DNA of 64,000 nt from Aneurinibacillus sp. REN35 (GCF_041379945.2 NZ_JBFTXJ020000001.1:62001-126000); one strand, 5' to 3'. Shown: positions 1 through 8,061, numbered from the stretch's first letter. The notes: generated by a model from the letters alone, not told the origin. Translations and numbers: made by a program.

Positions 1-905
1 GCGAACTTGTTATGGAAAATCGACTCCAGTGAAAAGTTACTGCTCATAAATCGGTTGGCATAAACAATGAATGCCGGGTGCAGCAGATAAATATAGAATG
101 TCAGCCCCTTTTGGAAGCGTAGGGACAGGGTATCCATAATATAGTTTAGAAATGCTGCACTAGAGACAAGCGTCACAAATGTTGCCAGTACGAATGTCAG
201 ATGGTTGGCTGTGTACAGTTTCGACGACAGAACGAAGAATACCATACTTAATCCGGACAGAGCCAATAATCCGACCAAAATCAGTTGATTTCGTTCAAGA
301 AATTTGAAGATTGAAGCCCGATACCAATAAAGCATGTGTCCAAGATAAATCGTGAAGATCCAGGTAGGCAGGAAGTGGCGTACGCCTAAGCCCCCGATAC
401 CTTGTGCAACAATATTAATGTATCCATATTGTACGGCTAAGAAAAACAACCCGAAAAACGCAATGGTGCGCTTGGTAATGATTCGTCGACATAAATACAC
501 GAATACATAATACTGACACAGCATAAAGATAAAATATAAATGGCCCGCTGTTTGTCCGGTGAAGATGTCTTTCCAGTCATTTAACTGTACAGGTACGCTC
601 TCCCGTAGGATCACAAAATACAGAAGGCTGGAAAGAAAAAAGGGAATATAAATATACTTCATTTTGCCTTTGAAGAAACGCTTGCCCGATACCTTCTTGC
701 CGCTCAAGCTGTGAGCGGTAAAAAATCCGGTGATGATTGCCAGCAATACGGTGCCGTAGCGGCTAATCTGGTTCAACGCCGTCTCCCAGAATGTCCACTG
801 AATGTAGTCATCTACATCGGCAGTGTAATGGCCAGCGAGGACAAGAAACGAAGACACGATCTGCACGAAAAATAAAGAAGCGAATAGTCTTTTATCTGAA
901 TACAT
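1..905 (-). CDS. Acyltransferase 3 family membrane protein (3' end outside window)
   Basis: The reading frame opens at an ATG preceded by GGAGG on the minus strand and stays open to the window edge (301 codons seen). The product starts MYSDKRLFAS and is a chain of hydrophobic helices. An early GHYTADVDDY segment and a GFFTAHSLSGKK segment resemble the start of acyltransferase-3 (OafA/YrhL-like) integral membrane enzymes, which O-acylate surface polysaccharides or peptidoglycan. The substrate cannot be told from sequence. It stands alone, divergent from the spore-protein gene. The family call rests on the overall pattern of about ten membrane segments and the conserved early His. Confidence 0.7.
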   Translation of the reverse strand, partial: MYSDKRLFASLFFVQIVSSFLVLAGHYTADVDDYIQWTFWETALNQISRYGTVLLAIITGFFTAHSLSGKKVSGKRFFKGKMKYIYIPFFLSSLLYFVILRESVPVQLNDWKDIFTGQTAGHLYFIFMLCQYYVFVYLCRRIITKRTIAFFGLFFLAVQYGYINIVAQGIGGLGVRHFLPTWIFTIYLGHMLYWYRASIFKFLERNQLILVGLLALSGLSMVFFVLSSKLYTANHLTFVLATFVTLVSSAAFLNYIMDTLSLRFQKGLTFYIYLLHPAFIVYANRFMSSNFSLESIFHNKF

Positions 906-1057
906 GTCTCATCCTCCGTCTGTTTGTAAAGTTGCTCCTGTACCATCTATGCAAAGTGTATACAGATACAACTCGCTAAGTCAATGTTAGATGTTTTCTT
1001 CCCGATTACAGAATAGCATGACGTCAGTAGGATAAGCTATAGGTGGAGGTGGGCATC

Positions 1058-1234
1058 ATGTCAAAACGTGTTAAATATACGGTAAATCTCGATCACAAAC
1101 GTCAGCAAACCAATCAGGCTACTCCAGGCAAGCAAGACAGTGAATTTGCAAGTGCTACCGATACGCAGGCTGTGCGGATAGACAAGCTGCAGCCGGGTGG
1201 CGAATCACAAAGCAAGTATCCGCGTCATGAATAG
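1058..1234 (+). CDS. Gamma-type small acid-soluble spore protein-like (58 aa)
   Basis: The start at 1058 is chosen over the in-frame ATG at 1043 because GGAGGTGG lies just before it. The product is small, hydrophilic and rich in Gln, Asn and Thr. It contains SEFASATDTQAVR, which closely matches the EFASETxAQxVR repeat of gamma-type SASPs (SspE), Gln-rich proteins stored in spores and digested at germination as an amino-acid reserve. Only one repeat unit is present, whereas Bacillus SspE usually has two or more. A strong terminator follows at once, so it is a monocistronic unit. The family call is by motif only. Confidence 0.65.
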   Translation: MSKRVKYTVNLDHKRQQTNQATPGKQDSEFASATDTQAVRIDKLQPGGESQSKYPRHE

Positions 1235-1240
1235 AGATAT

Positions 1241-1263
1241 CCCCGGATCTTCCGGGGCTTTTC
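1241..1263 (+). terminator. Rho-independent terminator of the spore protein gene
   Basis: Seven-base-pair GC-rich stem (CCCCGGA/TCCGGGG) with a 3-base loop, followed by CTTTTCT. Confidence 0.85.
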
Positions 1264-1424
1264 TGCTTATTGATGATCATACATTGATCATACTTTTGTA
1301 ACCAAAGATTAATGTACTTGTTTTACAATGAAAATACATACTTTTACATACTGTGATGTACTTGATATGCGGTAGCTTTCTGTAATGCGTATAGACTAAT
1401 TTAAATGAAGGAGAGTGCTGCAAT

Positions 1425-1538
1425 ATGGACGATAATCTCATTGTTATGAGCGGAATGATTTTCCTCCTTATCTGTGCTTTGCTTGGGGCTATCCCAGCTC
1501 TGCTGTTGTATTTGGCAAAAGTAAACGTAAAAGCGTAA
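1425..1538 (+). CDS. Small single-pass membrane protein (37 aa)
   Basis: ATG at 1425 follows GAAGGAGAG at a good distance, and the frame ends in TAA before a terminator. The product has a hydrophobic centre (IFLLICALLGAIPALLLYL) and a short basic tail (AKVNVKA), so it is a one-helix membrane peptide. No family is recognised. Ribosome site, compact frame and its own terminator make it a credible gene. It is separate from the spore protein upstream and from the hydrolase downstream. Confidence 0.6.
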   Translation: MDDNLIVMSGMIFLLICALLGAIPALLLYLAKVNVKA

Positions 1539-1553
1539 CATTCATAAATTAGA

Positions 1554-1585
1554 AACCGTGCCGCCAAAGCGAACACGGTTTTTTC
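1554..1585 (+). terminator. Rho-independent terminator
   Basis: AACCGTG ... CACGGTT stem with a 13-base loop followed by TTTTTC, ending the small membrane protein unit. Confidence 0.75.
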
Positions 1586-1673
1586 TATGCTGGCGTGCGT
1601 ATCCTATTCATGCTCAAGCTATACCACTACATAATGATATACTACATAATAAATGAGTAGAAAGGATGAGATT

Positions 1674-2501
1674 ATGGAAGCCGAACGCTTTCTTACGGTG
1701 GATGGCATTCGTCTATACTGCCAAATCCGTGGCAGTGGCCCCCCGGTTCTGCTGGTGCACGGTCTTGGTATGTCGTCGTATACATGGCGGCATAATATTG
1801 ATGCGCTTGCCAAGCATTTTACCGTGTACGCGCCGGATCTCCGGGGATTCGGACACTCTGATCGGCCGAACAAAAGAGGCTACTCGCTTTATTACCACCA
1901 GCAAGCACTTTTGAAACTGCTCGATGCGCTTGAACTTGAGCAGGTTGATTATATTGGCAGCTCTATGGGCGGTGAGATCGGACTTCGGATTGCGATCAAT
2001 CATCCGCAGAGGATCAATCGTCTTGTACTCATCGCAAGTGCTGCATACCGTGAAGAAATCCCGCGTACATTTCGCTGGCTGAGCTATCTTCCTTATCGTC
2101 CGCTGGTTGGTCCCTGGCTCCACCGTCATGTGCTGACAGAACCGGTGATACGGGCAGCGCTTCGTGAAGCGTATTATAGACCGGAGAGAATTGCGGAAGA
2201 AGAGATGCGGCTTATGATGGCCCCTATTCTCGCACAGGAGAGCGGCCCTGCTTTTCAACGTTTTATTCGCGAGTTTGACTTTGCTAAGGAAAAAGCCCGG
2301 TACCATGAAATTAATCATTCTACACTCATTCTTGCCGGTGTCCATGACCGCGTGATTCCGCTCGCTCACTTACAGCGCCTTCATCGTGAACTGCCGAATT
2401 CTACGCTTGTGGTTGTAGAGGATAGCGGACACTTGCTGCATGAGGAGAAACCAGAAGAGGTAAATCAGCACATTTTGAATTTCTTATGTAAGAAAAACTA
2501 A
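1674..2501 (+). CDS. Alpha/beta hydrolase
   Basis: A 275-residue alpha/beta-hydrolase-fold enzyme. LLVHGLGMSSYTW carries the oxyanion HG motif, IGSSMGGEIG is the nucleophile elbow (GxSxG, Ser nucleophile), AGVHDRVIP contains the acid Asp, and DSGHLLHEE gives the catalytic His. Start: the ATG at 1674 sits behind AAAGGATGAG; the earlier in-frame ATG at 1653 has no ribosome site. The substrate is unknown; the fold covers esterases, haloperoxidases, C-C hydrolases and epoxide hydrolases. It lies 83 bases upstream of the glmS-like gene on the same strand, with a possible promoter between them. Confidence 0.85.
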   Translation: MEAERFLTVDGIRLYCQIRGSGPPVLLVHGLGMSSYTWRHNIDALAKHFTVYAPDLRGFGHSDRPNKRGYSLYYHQQALLKLLDALELEQVDYIGSSMGGEIGLRIAINHPQRINRLVLIASAAYREEIPRTFRWLSYLPYRPLVGPWLHRHVLTEPVIRAALREAYYRPERIAEEEMRLMMAPILAQESGPAFQRFIREFDFAKEKARYHEINHSTLILAGVHDRVIPLAHLQRLHRELPNSTLVVVEDSGHLLHEEKPEEVNQHILNFLCKKN

Positions 2502-2520
2502 CATAAAAAACGTCATGTTA

Positions 2521-2549
2521 TAGATTCGTCTATCTGAATTCGTTATAAT
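2521..2549 (+). promoter_or_regulatory. Possible sigma-A promoter for the glmS-like gene
   Basis: A perfect TATAAT at 2544-2549 lies 17 bases after a weak -35 (TAGATT). The whole upstream gap is only 83 bases, which leaves no room for the glmS ribozyme that normally precedes glmS in Bacilli. Confidence 0.4.
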
Positions 2550-2584
2550 GGAAGAGTAAGGAACGAAAGAAAGGATGGACATAC

Positions 2585-4420
2585 ATGAGTGGTATTGTAG
2601 GTTTTTTGGGGAATCGTAGTGCGGTACCCATTCTGCTCGATTGTCTGGATACGCTGGATTATCGTGGATATGATTCAGCGGGAATTGCTGTATCGGATGC
2701 AAGCCAGATCGAGATCAGAAAGACAGTGGGGCGGATCAAAGACCTGCGCACGCACCTGCTGCGTGAGCCCGTCAAGCAAGGGACGCTTGGCATCGGGCAT
2801 ACTCGTTGGGCTACCCACGGTACGCCGTCGGTGGTGAACTCCCATCCTTTAACGGGTTGTGATCACCGCTTTATTGTTGTACATAATGGAATTATCGAGA
2901 ACTATCCGCAACTGCGGCGGATGCTGGTAAAAGAGGGGCATACATTTAAAACAGAAACGGATACAGAAGTGATTCCGCACCTGCTTGAACAATATGATGA
3001 AGGTGACCTAGAGATGACCGTGCAGAAAGTGCTGCCGATGCTAAAAGGCTCCTTCGCGCTTGCCATCATGTCGGAGGCGCAGCCAGATACGATTGTAGCT
3101 GTATCACAGGATAATCCGCTTGTGCTTGGGCTTGGCAGAAGAGAAGCGTTTCTTGCTTCCGATATTCCGGCGTTGCTTCCGTATACCCGTGAGATCTATC
3201 CGATTAAGAATGGAGAGATCGCGACGCTAACACCAGGCAAAGTTACGATCAAGCACTTGGACGGAAGCGTGGTAGAACCTGCCTACTCGCTTGCGGATGA
3301 GTCGGTATATGATGTGCTGCTTCATGAATATGAGCACTATATGCTAAAAGAGATCTTCGATCAACCCAAAGCACTCGCCGACACGCTTGCCGACCGTCTT
3401 ACGTCGCAAGGGGTAGAGCTTCCTGAACTTGATCAACTATGGGTCGCAGAGCAGCTACAGACACTGCGCAGAATTGACATCGTCGCAAGCGGTACATCCA
3501 ATCATGCGGGAACAATCGGCAAGAAAGCATTGGAGCAGCTGCTTGGTCTGCCGGTAGAAGTCTCGTACTCGTCCGAGTTTATCCATGAGCACGCCACGCT
3601 TGACGAGCGGTCGCTGGTCGTGCTTGTAAGTCAATCCGGTGAGACCGCGGATACGCTCTCCGCGCTGCGGGAAGCGAAGAAATGGGGATGCCCTACGCTT
3701 GCCATTACAAATACGTCAGGAAGCTCGCTCGCCCGTAAAGCAGACAGCACCCTGCATGTAAAAGCGGGGCCGGAGCTTGCGGTTGCCTCAACCAAGGCGT
3801 ATACCTCCCATATTGCAGCGCTTATGCTGCTTGCTCTGTGGATGGCACAAAAGCTTGATAGAGCGGAGGGTGAGGAGCATGCGAAGCTGCTTGCAGCACT
3901 CAAGCGGCTGCCGCAGGATACAGAATCTACGCTTGTTATGACTCATGATGCTGTGGATCAACTCGCTCAATTAATTGATGATCAAGATCACCTGTTTATG
4001 ATCGGCAGAGGACTTGATTATGTATTGGCGCTTGAGGGCGCTTTAAAATTACAGGAAGTCGCCTATATTCATGCGGATGCCTATGCAGCAGGCGAGATGA
4101 AGCATGGAACGATGGCGCTGATTACTCCCGGTGTACCCGTTATTGCCCTGGCCACGCAGGAGCGTGTCTTCGATAAGACGATCAGCAATATTAAAGAAGT
4201 GAAGGCGCGCGATGCTTTTGTAGTAGGGATTACCCGCATCGGTGATGATTTGCTGGCGGAGGAAGTGGATGAAGTGATGTATATTCCGAATACACATCCG
4301 CTGCTGATGCCGATTTTAGCTGCAATTCCGCTGCAGCTTCTGGCGTATTATTCCGGCAAAGTGCGTGGTCATGATGTGGATCGCCCGCGAAATTTGGCGA
4401 AGAGCTTGACGGTGGAGTAG
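2585..4420 (+). CDS. GlmS-type glucosamine-6-phosphate synthase with Cys1 replaced by Ser
   Basis: A 611-residue protein with the full architecture of glutamine:fructose-6-phosphate aminotransferase: N-terminal class II glutaminase domain (about 1-230) and two SIS sugar-isomerase domains (about 290-600). GHTRWATHG, HNGIIEN, SQSGETADT, STKAYTS, ALEGALKLQEVAYIHADAYAAGEMKHG and the C-terminal DRPRNLAKSLTVE are all recognisable. The enzyme normally makes glucosamine-6-phosphate for cell-wall synthesis. The odd point is the start: it reads MSGIVGF, not MCGIVGF, so the N-terminal nucleophile that hydrolyses glutamine is Ser (AGT instead of TGT). The isomerase motifs look intact. It may use free ammonia, act on another sugar, or be a paralog beside a normal glmS elsewhere. 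RBS GAAAGGATGG precedes the ATG. Confidence 0.85.
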   Translation: MSGIVGFLGNRSAVPILLDCLDTLDYRGYDSAGIAVSDASQIEIRKTVGRIKDLRTHLLREPVKQGTLGIGHTRWATHGTPSVVNSHPLTGCDHRFIVVHNGIIENYPQLRRMLVKEGHTFKTETDTEVIPHLLEQYDEGDLEMTVQKVLPMLKGSFALAIMSEAQPDTIVAVSQDNPLVLGLGRREAFLASDIPALLPYTREIYPIKNGEIATLTPGKVTIKHLDGSVVEPAYSLADESVYDVLLHEYEHYMLKEIFDQPKALADTLADRLTSQGVELPELDQLWVAEQLQTLRRIDIVASGTSNHAGTIGKKALEQLLGLPVEVSYSSEFIHEHATLDERSLVVLVSQSGETADTLSALREAKKWGCPTLAITNTSGSSLARKADSTLHVKAGPELAVASTKAYTSHIAALMLLALWMAQKLDRAEGEEHAKLLAALKRLPQDTESTLVMTHDAVDQLAQLIDDQDHLFMIGRGLDYVLALEGALKLQEVAYIHADAYAAGEMKHGTMALITPGVPVIALATQERVFDKTISNIKEVKARDAFVVGITRIGDDLLAEEVDEVMYIPNTHPLLMPILAAIPLQLLAYYSGKVRGHDVDRPRNLAKSLTVE

Positions 4421-4486
4421 GAGAACGATTTTACAGTATATGTGTTGTATCTGTTAAATAAAAACGGTAAATAGGCAAAAATAATT

Positions 4487-4574
4487 GTTCCCAGCAAAAT
4501 AAAGTCGTTTCCTAGAGCACGAGTGAAAATCGGGTCAAACATCTGATTTCATCCGTGCTTTTTCTTTTAGCAGG
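4487..4574 (+). repeat. 88-bp dispersed repeat, copy 1 (hairpin-forming)
   Basis: Matches 6920-7007 at 82 of 88 positions in the same orientation. Both copies start GTTCCCAGCAAAATAAA and end CTTTTTCTTTTAGCAGG. An imperfect hairpin (AGCACGAGTGAAA / TTTCATCCGTGCT) followed by TTTTTCTTTT makes each copy look like a terminator. This copy lies about 65 bases behind the glmS-like gene and could end its transcript. The two copies bracket 2.3 kb of AT-rich accessory genes. Confidence 0.8.
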
Positions 4575-4716
4575 AGAAGTAGCAAGGAGAAGAAAACAGG
4601 GGAAAAGGAAAGGTCACAGAAAATCCACAAGGCTTGATATATAAGGGATGAGGGGGATAGAACTGGTCTGGTGCCTGCAAAATATACACCATATTTTGAA
4701 ACCTTTTTATGAATAA

Positions 4717-5022
4717 TTAGGAAAACAACATTTCCCCTTTTATTTCATACCAAATATTTTCCAATAGACTTATAAATAAAAAGGCTAAACTAAAGGATAC
4801 TATCGAAAATGAAATCTTATTTCTTAATCGAATAGTATTAAAATGTCTATATAGCTTAAATATCAAGAATAAGATTAGTATATGGATAGGTAAAGATATA
4901 CTCATTGCTATTAAATCAATGTAAGAAAAGGGTTTACTAATGTATTTATCCTGATACACATTCGAAACTATAATGATGACAAATAATATGAATTGAAAAG
5001 CAATAAATTTAAAGCAGTTCAT
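4717..5022 (-). CDS. Hypothetical membrane protein (101 aa)
   Basis: A 101-residue product with three strongly hydrophobic segments (about residues 3-22, 38-58 and 70-88) separated by short charged loops, predicted to be an integral membrane protein. A GGAG lies 13 bases before the ATG on the minus strand, a rather long spacing. No family is recognised. It is very AT-rich and lies inside the segment bounded by the two 88-bp repeats, so it may have arrived by transfer. It could be a chance frame, since AT-rich DNA encodes hydrophobic residues easily. Confidence 0.45.
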   Translation of the reverse strand: MNCFKFIAFQFILFVIIIVSNVYQDKYISKPFSYIDLIAMSISLPIHILILFLIFKLYRHFNTIRLRNKISFSIVSFSLAFLFISLLENIWYEIKGEMLFS

Positions 5023-5323
5023 ATTTAAAATTTAACTCCATTCTATATTGCTCTTTAGATAAAAGTATAACTCTCTCCAAGAAAAAATATAATAGCATAT
5101 TCTTTTCAAGGTATATGTTTGTTCTAACTATGTAAGCTCCCTCAGTTGTTTGAGTTGCTTTGTACTGAGGGAACTATTATTCCTGTATATCAAACTCATC
5201 TAACGTTTTGTAGTACGGAAATGCTATGCTGCTAACGGGGCAGGACAACTCAAGAAGAGAGTGGAATATGGTAAAGGGAAATAGAATAGTGAACAAGCTA
5301 ATGCTTGATAAGGGGGGAACAGT
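5023..5323. other. Intergenic region with one inverted repeat
   Basis: No gene is supported here. TCCCTCAGT (about 5133-5141) and ACTGAGGGA (about 5164-5172) form a 9-bp inverted repeat without a clear T-tract. The rest is AT-rich leader DNA before the hydrolase at 5324. Confidence 0.4.
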
Positions 5324-6181
5324 ATGGAGGTTTCATTAAGTAATGGCGAGACGCTTTTTTATCAAAAAAAGAATGGTGGAGAAGATATTCTTTTGCTGCT
5401 TCATGGTAATTTGGCATCTTCAGATCAATGGGATTTGTTAATTGAACAATTACCATCTAATTATACAATATATGCACCTGATTTGCGTGGTTACGGGAAA
5501 TCTACTTACAACAAACCCATAAAAACATTTAATGATTTTGCTACAGATATCAAGTTGTTCTGTGATGAATTAAATCTTACTACTTTTCATTTAATGGGTT
5601 GGTCAAATGGTGGGGGAGTGGCCATGCAATTTGCAGCTAATTATCCTACCCGAGTAGATAAATTAATACTGCTTGCTTCTATGTCCACTCGTGGGTATCC
5701 AGCCTATAATCCTGATGGAGAAAGACTTCAATCCAGAGAGAAAATTGCTTCTGATCCTATGATTAATAGAATGTTACATGCACAAACTAAAGGAGAAAAA
5801 ACTTTTTTTGAGGCAGCTATGAATCACTTAGTGTATCCAATCAATAAACCAGAGAAAGAAAGATTTGAGAAGTATGTAGAAGGGGCATTACAGCAGCAAA
5901 ATGTAATTGATGTAGCAGATGCAGCCAATAGATTCAATATAAGCTCAGTTTCAAATGGGATTATTGAAGGTACCAGAAATCTAAAAAATATCGTTTCCCC
6001 AGTACTTGTTTTACGGGGGAAACATGATCTCATGGTTTCAGAAACTATGACATTAGAGATTGTTAATGACATGAAAGAGCACGATATTCATGTAATCTAT
6101 AAAGTTTTAAATGCGGGGCATTCTCCTTTAGTAGATGATATTAATAACACAATAGTAGAAATCAATCAATTTCTGCTTTAA
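5324..6181 (+). CDS. Alpha/beta hydrolase
   Basis: A 285-residue alpha/beta hydrolase behind an AAGGGGGGAA ribosome site. LLLHGNLASSDQW is the oxyanion strand, APDLRGYGKS the typical turn, MGWSNGGGVA the nucleophile elbow (Ser in GxSxG with a preceding Trp), RGKHDLMVS the acid region and NAGHSPLVDD the catalytic His. The HGNL start and the Trp-Ser elbow recall intracellular poly-3-hydroxybutyrate depolymerases of Bacillus, but this is only a resemblance and no PHB gene is near. It shares little with the hydrolase at 1674. It lies convergent with the RidA gene within the AT-rich repeat-bounded segment. Confidence 0.8.
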   Translation: MEVSLSNGETLFYQKKNGGEDILLLLHGNLASSDQWDLLIEQLPSNYTIYAPDLRGYGKSTYNKPIKTFNDFATDIKLFCDELNLTTFHLMGWSNGGGVAMQFAANYPTRVDKLILLASMSTRGYPAYNPDGERLQSREKIASDPMINRMLHAQTKGEKTFFEAAMNHLVYPINKPEKERFEKYVEGALQQQNVIDVADAANRFNISSVSNGIIEGTRNLKNIVSPVLVLRGKHDLMVSETMTLEIVNDMKEHDIHVIYKVLNAGHSPLVDDINNTIVEINQFLL

Positions 6182-6338
6182 TAAAATTTGCATGAGTCGT
6201 CTAACTGGGCTGTCATTTTTTTGAAATGTGAAGTATCCCTGTATTATCTGCTTACTACCTAGGATTAAACTTGAAACGAGTATTAGCAGGGTATAGTTCT
6301 CAGACTCATGTAGGATTCAAAAAGAAGCTCAAACGACA

Positions 6339-6366
6339 AGGGCAAAGCAAAATGCATTGCCCTCTT
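6339..6366. terminator. Hairpin between convergent genes
   Basis: AGGGCAA ... TTGCCCT stem followed by CTTT on the plus strand. It lies between the convergent hydrolase and RidA genes and may serve either. Confidence 0.4.
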
Positions 6367-6424
6367 TCGTATCTTTATAACAACAATCTTTACGAAAAGA
6401 GACTAGCTAATCAATACTTGTAGA

Positions 6425-6817
6425 TCATGTTATTTCTTTGCATGCCCAAGCATCAATCTCAACTTTAAAGATAGGTGCAGCTAATGCGACTACATACATC
6501 AGTGTCATGCAAGGAAGGTGATCACCAAGAAAGTCATGAATTATTTTCTTTCTTTGATTGAGGTCAATTTCTTCAACCAAATAAAAAACTAGCTTGGTTA
6601 TGTCTTGAACATCCATGTCAGCAGATTCAAGATTTTTTCTGATATTGTCTAGTGCTATCTTCATTTGTTCTGCTGGATCTTCGGGTACACTCCCGTCTTT
6701 TTCCATGCCTAATTGTCCAGATAATGTTAACCATTTATTAGGTCCGGTTACTTCGATTTGGTGTACATAAGGAGCTACTGGTGCGTGAATTTCTTTTGGA
6801 TTTCTAGAGACTTTCAT
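6425..6817 (-). CDS. RidA (YjgF/YER057c/UK114) family protein
   Basis: A 130-residue RidA-fold protein. LTLSGQLGMEKDGS, EQMKIALDNIRKNLESADM and the closing VALAAPIFKVEIDAWA follow the family pattern. Canonical RidA deaminates reactive enamine/imine intermediates and depends on an Arg near residue 105. Here the corresponding stretch (CMTLMYVVALAAPIFKVEI) shows no clear Arg, so this is likely one of the non-archetypal Rid subfamilies of unknown activity. A GGGAGG ribosome site lies 7 bases before the ATG. It is alone and convergent with the hydrolase at 5324. Confidence 0.85.
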   Translation of the reverse strand: MKVSRNPKEIHAPVAPYVHQIEVTGPNKWLTLSGQLGMEKDGSVPEDPAEQMKIALDNIRKNLESADMDVQDITKLVFYLVEEIDLNQRKKIIHDFLGDHLPCMTLMYVVALAAPIFKVEIDAWACKEIT

Positions 6818-6919
6818 ATAATGCCTCCCTTTCTATAAGATTTTTCATGTATTATGATCCAAAACATAACCTCTATTGAATGAGATTTTATACTAAAGGG
6901 TGGTACCTATGCAATGATG

Positions 6920-7007
6920 GTTCCCAGCAAAATAAAACTGTTCCCTAGAGCATGAGTGAAAATCGAGTCAAACATCTGATTTCATCCGTGCTTTTTCTTT
7001 TAGCAGG
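6920..7007 (+). repeat. 88-bp dispersed repeat, copy 2
   Basis: Second copy of the 4487-4574 repeat, same orientation, six differences. It contains the same ATTTCATCCGTGCTTTTTC hairpin arm and T-tract. It lies just upstream of a decayed sensor-kinase start, not directly behind a same-strand gene, so it is not placed here simply as a terminator. Confidence 0.8.
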
Positions 7008-7060
7008 GGGAAGGGATCGTTTATTTTTTACGGTTACACTTTTTCATTGGAGAAAGGAGC

Positions 7061-7164
7061 ATGTGGAAGAATAACACTTAAGTTTCGCTTGCTTGGTTTT
7101 ATCGTGGGAGTTTCTATTCATTTTAACAGTTGTAGCCCCTTTAGTTTATCTGAAAAAGATGTAG
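7061..7164 (+). pseudogene. Remnant of a sensor histidine kinase N-terminus
   Basis: An ATG behind AAAGGAGC begins MWKN. Shifting frame once gives ITLKFRLLGFIVGVSI and shifting again gives LTVVAPLVYLKKM before a stop. Read together these form the basic start and first membrane helix typical of a two-component histidine kinase. Two frameshifts and loss of everything downstream leave a 104-base relic. A PepSY-domain gene follows directly, which is the usual neighbour of such kinase/regulator pairs, so the two-component genes have probably been deleted. The assignment is by reading and not by database match. Confidence 0.5.
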
Positions 7165-7209
7165 TATGTTATTCTGTGGTACGTACGGAATAAAGGAATG
7201 GTGAGTAGT

Positions 7210-7797
7210 ATGAATAAAAGGCTATTGGTAAGTGCCTTATCAACAGGGCTTATTCTAAGCGGATTCGGTATTACATCAGCTTCAAACCAAGATAAAGACA
7301 TAGAGAAAAAGCTGATGACGGAAAAGCAAGCTATTCAAATTGCTGAAAGGGCTGCAAAAGGCACAGTAACTAAAGTTAACTTGGAGGAAGATAATGACCA
7401 ATATGTGTACGAGGTAGAGCTTGAAACGAAGACAGGGGAAGCCGAAGCTGATATTAACGCCATTACAGGAGATGTAATTGAATTGACAAAGGAATCGGCG
7501 ACCACTGTAAAAAAAGATGACAGGTCATCATACCCTGAACTTGATGTCATTGCGAAGCAAATTGATAAGGTGCAGGGTTATAAGATCCAGACTGTCACAG
7601 ATCATAAAGGAAAGCGTATTTTATTGTTTGTAGACCAGAACGGTAAAAAACAATATAAAACGATTTTTGTTAAAAATACTCATCGCTTGAAAATTATCGA
7701 ATTAAATGGTGGCCTTTTTTTGCAAGTATTTTCATATATTCAGAGACATGTTCACATAATAAAAAATACTTTTATTAAGGGGTCCCTTCGCACGTGA
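7210..7797 (+). CDS. Secreted PepSY-domain protein
   Basis: Start at 7210 gives a clean signal peptide (MNKRLLVSALSTGLILSGFG, cut near TSAS) with GGTGAG upstream; the in-frame ATG at 7198 is the alternative. Residues about 35-85 form a PepSY domain: EKQAIQIAERAAKGTVTKVNLEE, then YVYEVELETKTGEAEADINAITGDVIEL. PepSY domains are thought to modulate peptidases or signal outside the membrane. The last 35 residues are unlike the family and run into a convergent gene, overlapping its reconstructed 3' end by 23 bases, so the original stop may have been lost. Confidence 0.7.
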   Translation: MNKRLLVSALSTGLILSGFGITSASNQDKDIEKKLMTEKQAIQIAERAAKGTVTKVNLEEDNDQYVYEVELETKTGEAEADINAITGDVIELTKESATTVKKDDRSSYPELDVIAKQIDKVQGYKIQTVTDHKGKRILLFVDQNGKKQYKTIFVKNTHRLKIIELNGGLFLQVFSYIQRHVHIIKNTFIKGSLRT

Positions 7798-8061
7798 AAA
7801 ACAAGAAATCTTCATTTTGAATAAACCCACCGCCATTCCATCTATACGTCCATCCGTTATCTAACATATTTCCATGTACAGACGTGTCTTCTTCAGGCAG
7901 ATATATATCAATAAGATCCCCCCAGGAAAATCATAAACTGGAGTGTACGTATTAACAAAACCGTGTCCATTACAGGCAGCAGAAGCCTGGTTTGGTGATA
8001 TTCCTATTACAAGCAGTAAGCCAAGTACCAAAGCCATGATAACTTTTTTTGTCTTTCTCAT
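7775..8061 (-). pseudogene. Small secreted protein gene broken at a G6 tract
   Basis: The ATG at 8061 follows GAGGAGGTGTAAAA and encodes a signal peptide (MRKTKKVIMALVLGLLL..., cut after ASA) and a mature ACNGHGFVNTYTPVYDFPGG. At this point a run of six G on the minus strand (7919-7924) shifts the frame and a stop follows at 7861. Adding one G continues as DLIDIYLPEEDTSVHGN, then WTYRWNGGGFIQNEDF, ending at 7775. The restored product would be about 95 residues and looks like a small extracellular SH3-like protein. It is either a true frameshift, a phase-variable tract or a sequencing error. Confidence 0.6.

Noticed and set aside
1713-2369. 218-residue minus-strand frame opposite the alpha/beta hydrolase
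   Set aside because: It mirrors a well-supported plus-strand hydrolase with all catalytic motifs, and has no ribosome site or family features.
2502-2584. Search for a glmS ribozyme before the glmS-like gene
   Set aside because: The gap is only 83 bases and shows a promoter-like box; the conserved ribozyme core of about 140 bases cannot fit.
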